Both the position numbers and the translations under genes were made by a program. Below, piece after piece: positions 12,301 through 24,300 of a DNA stretch of 64,000 bases. The DNA lies in NCBI GenBank assembly GCA_903813345.2, contig CAIIXF020000006.1:29211936-29275935 (forward strand), read 5' to 3'. This DNA comes from Owenia fusiformis (taxonomy: Eukaryota; Annelida; Polychaeta; Sabellida; Oweniidae). Under the pieces are notes generated by a model that saw only the letters and a program-made list of their open reading frames with translations, was not told the origin of the DNA and did no database searches. Numbering within the stretch: position 1 is the first letter of the stretch; the number at the start of each line of letters is the position of its first letter.

Positions 12301-15300
12301 TGTTCGATTTTGTTCATATTTTGTAGACATATACCCTATGGGGGTACAAATTCTGCTCAAAAGCAGATTTTGAAAATGGCCGCTCTTTTTAAAATGGCAG
12401 CTATTTTAGTGCCAATTTTACATTAATTTAGGAAAAATATATAAAACCGTATTATCAATATGTTTCAAATGTCAAAATGTTATTTATGACATTAATAAAG
12501 TGAGAAATGTAGATATTTAAAAAACATATGGCAGCTATCTTTCTTATGACATTTTGGCTACTGAGCGACCAGTTTGAAGATGGTGGCCATTTTTATGTGT
12601 GTTATTTTACCATATACCAGTGGAATTACCATTACAGTATGCATGTGTAAAACATAAACAATATTGGTTCAATAGTATTTGAGTTGTTGCCTGAATGGAT
12701 AAGGTCATCTTTTGTGTGGTTGTCAATGAATAATTTTACAGTACCATTAAAAGCATTTTTAAAGTACTTGGTGGCTTGCTATCAATAGGAAGTTCACTGA
12801 CTCTAGTATTTAAAGCCAATTCACAGAGAGTAACAGGGTAAACACAACTGGATAACTATCACTATCAGCTTCACTGAACAAAATATTCTATTTAAATTCA
12901 GATGTACATTTATGTTCATGTACTATGCTGTACATCAGTCTCAATTGATATATTGCAAATGAGTAGAAAAAGACTTAACTAGAGGTACAATAATAGACTT
13001 GGAAATAGAAATAAATCAAACAAAAATGATCTTATATCATTTTGATTCATGATTTTTTTTAGACATGGACAGTTGTATTGAAACATAGAATATAAACAAT
13101 TGAAATACCCTAAACCTGAGACTAACATAGAATGATGGTCTCAGACTAAACTAAACTGAAGAAAAGTATTACTTGGAATAGTTACAATAGTTACAAAAAA
13201 GGAACATGCAGAAATACATTTCCCTGTTTGTAGGAACTCTTGGAATGTTTCTGGCAGGAGTTTTATATAGCTTTAACACATATGCAGTTGGACTGAAAAG
13301 CACCTACAACTATACACAGTCAGAGGTAGAGTTTATCGCTGCAAGCGGAGACCTTGGTCAAAGTATTCTTCTTTTCTTTGTAGGCGTTATATTTGACAAA
13401 TTTGGACAAAAAGTTGCGTGTACAGTAGGTCTTATATTTACTGGAGGTGGATTTACATGTTTATGGATTATTGCACAGTTCAAAACATTTGGGTCTGCAA
13501 GGGCCTGGCTGGTCAGTCTTGTACAGTCAGTCGCAATGTTTGGTACAGCATTTTCCTACCTTGCAAGTGTAGGAGTAAACACTAAAAACTTTGAAGGAAA
13601 ACATAAACTGAAGGTACTTATGAGCCAGGCTTGTATATTTTGGAATGCTCCATCACTATACAGCGCCATATATCAAGGATTCTTTGTACAAGGTCACATA
13701 AAAGATACTGAGAATCAAAAATATGGGGATTTTATGCTGTTCCTAGCTGTCATGTCTGTGATTATTAATTTGTTACTTATCACCCTACTTAAGGAGATTC
13801 CAAATAATGAATCAAATAAAAGTCCAGATGAAAGTGAAATGAACGAACTCTTCGAAACTTTACAAGACATGGCAGCTGATGACAAAATGGAAAACAAACA
13901 CTTGAATGATCAAACTTCACTGATTCCAAATGCAGGTCAAAAAGAAACAACTGTGTGTGCACCAGATCTGAATGGATTGCAAATGATGAAAACATTGCCA
14001 TTTTATTACCTATTTCTTATGCTTTTTACTTTAGGAGGAACAGGAGGAACGTTTGTCAACAATATCTCCACAGTATTGAAATCTGCTAATAGAGAACAAG
14101 ACGTTGCAAGTTTTACAATATGCATACCAATTTTCAGTACATTGGGGATACTTTTTATTGGATTTATTTCAAATCAAATCTCTCTGAAATGGCCAGATGT
14201 CCCTAGATCCTCAACTGTGTTACCATCTGCAACGTTAATGTGTATAAGTCTCATTGAAATGATTTTATTCTACAATGGATTTGCTGGATTGTTCAGCAGT
14301 GCGATCATGATGAGTTTTGCATATGCAGCATTTTATGTACAAATACAATGGGTCATTATTCACTTATTTGGTTCAAAATATCTTGGACAGAACCTTGGTA
14401 TTCTTTTGACAGCTCATGGACTTGGTGTATTTGGGCTCCAACAACTGTTTGCCTTTAGTTATAAACTCAACAGTCTTCCAGGATCAAACGAATGTTATGG
14501 AGAAGAATGCTCAAAATGGACATTCATTTTATTAGCACTTTTATGTTTTTGTGCATTGTTTTTAAACATTTGCCTTGTTAAAATTGAAAGAGATACCATT
14601 AATGTGAAAGCACAGGAAACCCTCTAACCATTCATGAGTAAACAAAACAATAAATGCTTATGATACTTTTACAAAGAAAGCTTGTGTCCTGGATGTCAAT
14701 ATATAATAAGACAAACAGCAATTAATAGCTTCTATTTTAAATAGGTATTTTGCAATGAGGAGAGCGCGATCAAGACCCCCTGGAATTTTTGCATGTTGAG
14801 CCGTACCACATACAGTAAAACCTGAGTTGGTAGTGAATACCTGTCAACAGTGAATGCTTTTTCAGCAAAATAAAGTACAATCCTATAGTGAACACCTACC
14901 TACTGTGAACAGTCAACACTAAATCTTGGCATATTTAATTTAATTATCCTGTCTCTAGTGGGCATTGAATCAGCTACATGATTTCTTGCGGATTTTCTGC
15001 AACTGCCTTATCAGAGTTAAGCAGTTTATGTTTGTTACCTGCCAAAAATAATTAAAAGGTCAAATTGAGATGTTTATCTCCTCTTCAATGAAACAAGTGT
15101 GACTCATTATAATTTTTAATAAGCTTTGTTTTTGTAGGATAGGATATGTGTCTAGGGCTTAATTGCTTTGTAGATAATCTGGTTAAGTGTTATTACCTCT
15201 GTACGCTAAGTCCCAACTTAATCTTTTTCTCATCCCCATCGATTTAAAAAACAGATTGGATTAAAATTATGATAATGATCACAGGATCGCGGGGAAATCC

Positions 15301-18300
15301 ATATGTTATCTGATTGGTCATTAAATTTGTTGATCAGTATGGTCACCTGACCAAAGGAACTCAATTAATTGCAGTTCTGGAAATTCTAAAAGTAATTAAC
15401 AATCTTCTTTGAATATGATTGGCTGCCTGGCTCAAGGTACACACCGAGTTTGCCAAGGCCCCTGTGCTCGTGTCATTTGAAAGGTCCACCATATTTCATA
15501 ACTATCAGACTGATAGTCACAATGTTACAGCATTTTAAACAACATGCTCCAGTGGCCACTATTGGTATGTAAGCAAACACATCGTCCAAAATGTCAATAC
15601 CTGACTTTTACCTGACTTTTCAACTGACTTATGACAAAAAAACCTCGAAGTTTGGAACTTTTTTAGAGATATGAAAGGTGTTCCCCTAAGACAGGTTTTA
15701 CTGTTTATGGGAGTATCTTCTTTTTATGTTACAGACACTGATCTCAGACCATCAGCATTCAGGCCTCGTCATAAGAGTGCAGCTAGTATTTTAGCAGAAC
15801 TACAAACACAAAATGCAAGCTTGCCTGCAGATGCATCTTCTACTACTGGCAGTGTAAATACTGATACATCACAGGGTGCTACAACACAGGTTCCTAGCAA
15901 TGGTGGCTTCAAGAAGACGTTACGCCGCCCCAGAGTGAGGTTGGACTCTGAGAGGTCTGAAGCAAGCCAGCAAAGTGCAGCAGCAAGCTCAGTTACAGTC
16001 AAGTCATCGTCTGAGGCTCTCTCACCTTCCAAACTACCTCCTGGTTTAGGCTTAGATATACAGGTATTTCTGCTAATTACTTAAAACTAGACTACCAATA
16101 TAGTGTCACTCCAACATGATTTTTACATCCTGCCTACAGTTGCTATTGATTTATTTTAAGCAAAATGGTATCAGACTTTTTGTAAATGAGGTATATGCAC
16201 ATAGCTACAATTCAGCAGTTCTTGATAGGGTGCTTTTTTCCACTGTTGACCAGAAAATGTATATTTATTTTTATAAATTGAGGTTTATTTTGATCGACGA
16301 TTGTAATGATTTCATACTAGTATGACATCTATATTATATTGATTACTTACCTGTGAAATTCGATGTACTTACTCACCTATACACATGTATTGTGAATGTT
16401 TGTTTCCGTCATAAGCGTTGAGCAATTTTAAAAAACACTGTAAGTATAAATCACTGAATGTTGTAGCATTATTTCTTAGAGACATCATCTAATGTGAGTC
16501 AACTATTTGATAAAAAAAACCATGACATTGAGTCTATTTTTCATTTTAGAGTCCCGAGAGAAAAGAAACAAAAAGAAGAGTATTACGACCAGCAAAAACA
16601 AAGAAGTCTGTGTATACTGCTGGTAAAAGAAAACCTAGTGATTCAAATGAACAATATAGTGCAATAGGTAGCATGGAGCCAGCAGTCTCATCCACAAGCA
16701 CAACTGGAAGCCAGCTCCTACCCGAGTCATTGCCCCAGTCTCTAGCATTAGGCCAAGGTGATCCTGGTCAAACTAAACAAACGACTAATGCTATGCCAGA
16801 TACAGTGTCTTTTGCTAACAGTGGTCAACCGATTGATGACAATGCTCTATTAGAGCAGCAGATGTTTGAGCAACAACAGGTGCTACAGGAACAGCTTCAA
16901 ATGCAGCTGTTATTACAGCAGCTTGGAAGTGAGAATTCACAGCAGCAGTTAGATATGGAGTCCATTGATCCTATGCTACAGCAGGCTGTGATGCTGCAGC
17001 TGTTACAATTGAACCCATCCCTAGCTGCTAATCCACAGCTGCTGCAGGTGTTGATCATACAACAGCTGATGGCTATTCAGGTACAACAGCAGAGTATAGA
17101 ACCCCCAGCTGAAACGACTACAGCTGCATTACCTACAGCTGCTCTCAATCAACCTCATGCTGTCGGTCATCCTGAGCAAGAAGTCAAACAAGCAAATTCA
17201 GGTGCTATTAAGGAAGGAATGGGTTCAGCAGCAGAGGGCATATTAAGTAATCAACAAGAGAACCTTCTCTCTGCACTAGAGCTGCCTAGTCCCAGTGTTG
17301 AATCACAGGAGAGCTATCACTCGGCCTCTAGTCAACCCACTAGTCAAGCAACTACTAGTCATACAGCCACTCTTAGTCAGGGCACTTTGCTCACCAGGGA
17401 AACATCAATGGTAAATAAAGCTGCAATCCAGTCAGCCCCAGTGCAGCGAGAGTCAACCAGCAATGTAATAGCCCAAGTGGAGGCTACACCAGGCCTAGAC
17501 TCTATCACTACTACACAGATCACAAAACCACTTCCTATCCCTTCAAACCAATCCAAGGTCTCATTGTTGGAACACGAGTCTCACAATGTACAGACCATTA
17601 CTACTTCCAAGGCTACATCACATACCAATGACCTTCCACAATCCAGTATAAGCATAGATTTAGCAAGAAGACCAGAAAAGCCATCAGAATGCTATGTTCC
17701 AGATGAAGAGTTTGCTGTCGTAAAAAGATCCAAGAGAAGTAAAAGTAGCAGCCTGTCGCTGTCAGACAGCACACAAAGAGATAGAGAGTCAACACCTGAA
17801 AATTGGTGGGATACCAAGGACTCTTCAGAAGATTTGGCCAATTCACTCAAGGGCCACTGGAAAAGTGGACCAAGTTTCAGTGAATCTCTTGGTTCTAGAT
17901 CTAACTCTCCTGCTTTGGGTGAATCTCCTCGAGATGCATGGTCAGTGAAGAAGGATTACACAACGCAGTTTGCTGCTCCACCAGTTGAGCAGGCAAACTT
18001 CCGTAAACCACTTCCCATCGTGGCAAGTTCTATCAACTCAGTTAAGCCAAATAAGCAAACCAGCAAGACAGCACCTTTAATAAGTGCTAGAGCCCTCTCA
18101 GGACAAAATACCCCTTCTCCAACATTGGGGCTGCCATCTGAAAAACCTGAAAAAACTATGCCATCAATTAAAAAGCAAGGTATGTGTACATTTCATAATA
18201 TTGTTGACTTACATAGAGTCATTCTATAGTCACATGGCTCACCTATTGTTATGCATGGCTGCTGAATGTGCAGGGTAATATACAATGAGAAGGCAAGGAA

Positions 18301-21300
18301 ATTGAAAAATCATTCTTTGTGTAAGAACATCCACAGGCACTGCTTGTGTACATCTAGTCAAGACAAACTTTCATTGCCTCAAAAGTTATTAGCATTTAAA
18401 TATTCATTAACCATGTTTACCTAAGTTTGGTTAAATTAAAATGTTTTAATCCAGTCAGTTACTCCTTTCCTTCCCTTTGCAGATTCCAAAGATTCCAACT
18501 ATGGCCTGGATGACTTTCAGGAAGTTAAAGTTGCAAGGAAGCCAGAATCTTCAGAGAATGTGGAAGATAACAAGTCTGACATTTGGACTCAGGTAGGAAC
18601 ATATAGACTGTCAGAATCTACAGAGAATGTGGAAGATAACAAGTCTGACATTTGGACTCAGGTAGGAGCATATAGACTGTCAGAATCTACAGAGAATGTG
18701 GAAGATAACAAGTCTGACATTTGGACTCAGGTAGGAACATATAGACTGTCAGAATCTACAGAGAATGTGGAAGATAACAAGTCTGACATTTGGACTCAGG
18801 TAGGAACATATAGACTGTCAGAATCTACAGAGAATGTGGAAGATAACAAGTCTGACATTTGGACTCAGGTAGGAACATATAGACTGTCAGAATCTACAGA
18901 GAATGTGGAAGATAACAAGTCTGACATTTGGACTCAGGTAGGAACATATAGACTGTCAGAATCTACAGAGAATGTGGAAGATAACAAGTCTGACATTTGG
19001 ACTCAGGTAGGAACATATAGACTGTCAGAATCTACAGAGAATGTGGAAGATAACAAGTCTGACATTTGGACTCAGGTAGGAACATATAGACTGTCAGAAT
19101 CTACAGAGAATGTGGAAGATAACAAGTCTGACATTTGGACTCAGGTAGGAACATATAGACTGTCAGAATCTACAGAGAATGTGGAAGATAACAAGTCTGA
19201 CATTTGGACTCAGGTAGGAACATATAGACTGTCAGAATCTACAGAGAATGTGGAAGATAACAAGTCTGACATTTGGACTCAGGTAGGAACATATAGACTG
19301 TCAGAATCTACAGAGAATGTGGAAGATAACAAGTCTGACATTTGGACTCAGGTAGGAACATATAGACTGTCAGAATCTACAGAGAATGTGGAAGATAACA
19401 AGTCTGACATTTGGACTCGGGTAGGAACATATAGACTGTCAGAATCTACAGAGAATGTGGAAGATAACAAGTCTGACATTTGGACTCAGGTAGGAACATA
19501 TAGACTGTCAGAATCTACAGAGAATGTGGAAGATAACAAGTCTGACATTTGGACTCAGGTAGGAACATATAGACTGTCAGAATCTACAGAGAATGTGGAA
19601 GATAACAAGTCTGACATTTGGACTCAGGTAGGAACATATAGACTGTCAGAATCTACAGAGAATGTGGAAGATAACAAGTCTGACATTTGGACTCGGGTAG
19701 GAACATATAGACTGTCAGAATCTACAGAGAATGTGGAAGATAACAAGTCTGACATTTGGACTCAGGTAGGAACATATAGACTGTCAGAATCTACAGAGAA
19801 TGTGGAAGATAACAAGTCTGACATTTGGACTCAGGTAGGAACATATAGACTGTCAGAATCTACAGAGAATGTGGAAGATAACAAGTCTGACATTTGGACT
19901 CAGGTAGGAACATATAGACTGTCAGAATCTACAGAGAATGTGGAAGATAACAAGTCTGACATTTGGACTCAGGTAGGAACATATAGACTGTCAGAATCTA
20001 CAGAGAATGTGGAAGATAACAAGTCTGACATTTGGACTCGGGTAGGAACATATAGACTGTCAGAATCTACAGAGAATGTGGAAGATAACAAGTCTGACAT
20101 TTGGACTCGGGTAGGAACATATAGACTGTCAGAATCTACAGAGAATGTGGAAGATAACAAGTCTGACATTTGGACTCAGGTAGGAACATATAGACTGTCA
20201 GAATCTACAGAGAATGTGGAAGATAACAAGTCTGACATTTGGACTCAGGTAGGAACATATAGACTGTCAGAATCTACAGAGAATGTGGAAGATAACAAGT
20301 CTGACATTTGGACTCAGGTAGGAACATATAGACTGTCAGAATCTACAGAGAATGTGGAAGATAACAAGTCTGACATTTGGACTCAGGTAGGAACATATAA
20401 ACTGTCAGAATCTACAGAGAATGTGGAAGATAACAAGTCTGACATTTGGACTCAGGTAGGAACATATAAACTGTCAGAATCTACAGAGAATGTGGAAGAT
20501 AACAAGTCTGACATTTGGACTCAGGTAGGAACATTAAAAAATAGACTGTCAGAATCTACAGAGAATGTGGAAGATAACAAGTCTGACATTTGGACTCAGG
20601 TAGGAATGGATGTTTGATGGAATGAACCACATACAGGGTGTCCTGGAAGTAAAGATCCAAATGCTCTATTTTAAGGAATTTTACTTTTTGTGAATGAAAT
20701 TGCTACAAATGGAAAGAGATCAAATGTATTTTTGTTAAAATTCAATATTGCGAGCATTTATACACTGCAATATCATATTGTCCTAACAGTAGCAGTCCCC
20801 CTCCTTCTTGGAATGATTTGTTTTGATGTGATGCCTTTGGCTAACACCATTTTATATTCAATCTACACGTAGGTGTCAAAGAAGAAGAAACCTACAGGTG
20901 GCACCAGTGATACAGTAGCAAAAATATACACAACAAGCAAGAATAAATCTTCCAACTTTGAGAGGCTAGTCAGCAAACTTATGGAAAACTTTTCAATTGC
21001 TAGGTAATTAATTCAACACCTGAACATATCATACTCAGTGAGTAGTGGTTGTTATGACTTTCAAGTATTGACACATTTATAGTTGAGACATTATTTTTCC
21101 AAGATCTTTGGAAGATCTTTAAGATTCACTTTTTACATCATTTCTTGTTTTGCAATCACTTTTGATATTACAGATTTTAACCTCATATTTCATCATTATT
21201 TTTTGAAAAAAATGATTCATTCTTTTGGAAAATGGTGAGTCACATGTCAATTGAAAATAATTTTTTTAGAAATCTACAAAGAGGAGTATGATGCCTTTTT

Positions 21301-24300
21301 TTGTTGCCATTGCATCAATGTTTAAAAGTTAGCTTGTGAAACAAACAAAGATGTAATTTGCTACTGTATTTCTAGAATTTAATTCATGGTTATAGGGCAG
21401 ATGCAATAAATCTGATCTCTGAAGTCCGTGCCCAACATGGCAGTCTGAGTGGAGTTTCCATGAACCAGATACTGAAGGATGCTGGTACATGTATGAAACA
21501 AATGAATGCTGCAAAGGTACGCCTACTTGAAATATGCTTCATTCAAGACCTGATCGCACTAACGAACTTATAATATGGGGATAAATGGGGTTTGTTTTTC
21601 TTGACTAGTATGCACTTAGAGTTTGCTTTTTCTTGCTAAGTTCCATTACAACTTTTGGTCCTTTCCGTTTGGCACATGTGCTTAGATATTTATGGATCAG
21701 ATTTTTCTAATCTGAGGCATAAATATGTATTAATCAAATTCTGGTTAAAGGCCTGAACCCAAAGTTGTCCAATAAGAAAACTATAAGTTTCCTTTTGGTA
21801 CTATTTTGGAATAAGTTTCTCAGTTATGGCAGATTTTTCATTGATTTTCTTGTGTACATTTTGACCTTGAAATTAAGAGAAATTACAGTTTTTATCTGGG
21901 TAAGCTCTGAAAAAAGAGGGCTGTCACCCTGGAATAAAAATATAAATCAATAACTACTTTACATGCTTTTAGTCTGGAGAGGGATTGGTGTACACTGCAG
22001 AGGACTTCAAGAATATGAAATACAAGACTCTCATGTGTCAAGCCTGGCAACAGACTGGTGAGTGATTATTAAAGACTCATGTGTCAAGCCTGACAACAGA
22101 CTGGTGAGTGATTATTAAAGACTCATGTGTCAAGCCTGGCAACAGACTGGTGAGTGATTATTAAAGACTCATGTGTTAAGCCTGGCAACAGACTGGTGAG
22201 TGATTATCAAAGACTCATGTGTCAAGCCTGGCAACAGACTGGTGAGTGATTATTAGACTCATGTGTCAAGCCTGGCAACAGACTGGTGAGTGATTATCAA
22301 AGACTCATGTGTTAAGCCTGGCAACAGACTGGTGAGTGATTATCAAAGACTCATGTGTTATGTAATAATGTTCAAGAATTAAAATTGCATCATTTTCACA
22401 AATATTGTAATTTTGTAAAATAACCTGATGTATACAAAGTTATAAAATGAGAAATATATCATGATTTAAAAAAAGACTCGTGTTAAGCCTGGCAACATCA
22501 TATTATTAACAAGACTAATGTATTATGGCCACCGACTCATGAGTGATGAATAAAAAGTTAGACTCGTGTGTCAAGCCTAGCAACAGATTGATGAATCAAT
22601 TAAAAGCAAATGTCAAGCTTGGCAACAAGACTGTCAAATGGATAGGAAAGAATATCCCAGGATTGTGGAATAAGATTCAAAAAGAAAATTGACAGATCAG
22701 ATCAGATCATAGCACATTGTATGTTGTGTCTTTCATTCATTCATTGTAGGAGTGTGTAAGAAGAGAGATGATTGTATATTTGCACATGGAAAGACTGAGC
22801 TGAGAAAACTCCCTAAAACCCAAATGTGCAACAATACAACATTCTTTAAAACTGGACGATGTCCATATGGTGCTTCCGTAAGTCCCCCATCCATGTAGAT
22901 TAAGGAATCCCAAAAACATATTAATGCACACCAAAAGCGGAATTTATTTTAAATTTTTAACCAAACCACCCTTGATGGAAAATGAAAAACGACATATGAA
23001 ATTAAGTTCTTATATACAAGATAATGATTGTACATGTACTCTAAAAGATGAATTGCTGAAATAATAGTGAGGTTAAGGTACACATTATTAAGATAACTTG
23101 TATGTGATCTTGAGAATTATGGTCCTCTAGGGATAGGTTCCCTCTTCTAATATTTACTAATGCATGCTAATTAAGTATAGAGGCATAAGAAAAATGGTTG
23201 TAATAAGGTCCCTGGAAAAAATACTTGAGAGGGGACAGTAATATTTGTGTTAATATCAAGATAACACACTTGTGTTCAAGTAAAATGTGTAACTTGACCT
23301 CCATATTTGAATTTGCTTTATTGAAACAATTTGAAGCAGCTTTAGTGTTTCCATTTATCTTCAATTTGAATATGTCATAACAAAGTGATATACTTGTTAA
23401 CTCTACATTGAGTGAAATTTTTGAAAAATGATGTCTCTTTATTCCAGTGTGTGTTTGCTCACAGCTCAGATGAGCTACAACCTTTGATGCAAGCTGTTCC
23501 CATGACAACACCACAGCAGCCAGCAGTCCAACAAACCACTAACCCCAACAATGCCAATTATGCAGCCATTGTCAAGCCTAAGGTCATCAAGACCAGCAAT
23601 GCTTTTGGTGCTCTTGATGATAATGAGGTTTGTTTCTTTCCTTTTTACGTCACCACCAAAAATGGTAACATATTGTTATGGTCTCCATTTCTTGTGACGG
23701 CAGTTGGCATCCAGCATCTGGTGTTCGGCATCTGTAACAAATGGCAGGTGGTGACATTTTGCATGTCCATGCCTTGTTTATGAATTATTAGATCCATATA
23801 CTGTAGTACTGTGTAATTTAAGTTTATCTGTTCTTGATGGTGTCTTCTACAATTTTTACTTCATGGTTGTGTCACTTGCTGTCATGTTATTGCAGAGTGA
23901 CAGTGATGGTGAAGAGTGTGCCATTTGTTACTGTAATATGAAAGAGGGACATGAGAACACATTGGACTGTGGACATGTATTTCATGATGAGGTGAGTATT
24001 GCTCAATTATTCCATAATAACATGTTTTCCCTGGGAAATAAACAGGGGATAGAAAAAAATCCTGTATCAGATCCTGTATTAGCCAAAATCCCGTATTAGA
24101 AAAGATATCATGAAATGGTTATTGATTGATGGTCTTTTCTTGGCCAATATCATATTTTCCCTTGAAATGCAATTCATATTCGCATTAAACAATCTCTGTT
24201 TATTTCATTTTATTTTCATTAAAACCATGTGTTTTCACTGAGTATGTTCATCTTTAGATTGCAAGTGTTTTGTCCATTTGATAGGATATCTGACAGAGAT

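Noticed and set aside
11575-12600. Repeated GGCGGCCATTTT as YY1-type binding sites
   Set aside because: The motif does resemble a YY1 core, but it recurs only as part of a diverged tandem repeat in a deep intron, so function is not supported.
18560-20617. 685-codon open frame as a separate repeat protein gene
   Set aside because: It has no ATG start; it is the in-frame continuation of exon 18483 through the donor array, so it is treated as part of the large gene.
18545-22350. CRISPR-like direct repeats
   Set aside because: The units are contiguous with no unique spacers, and the DNA is eukaryotic.
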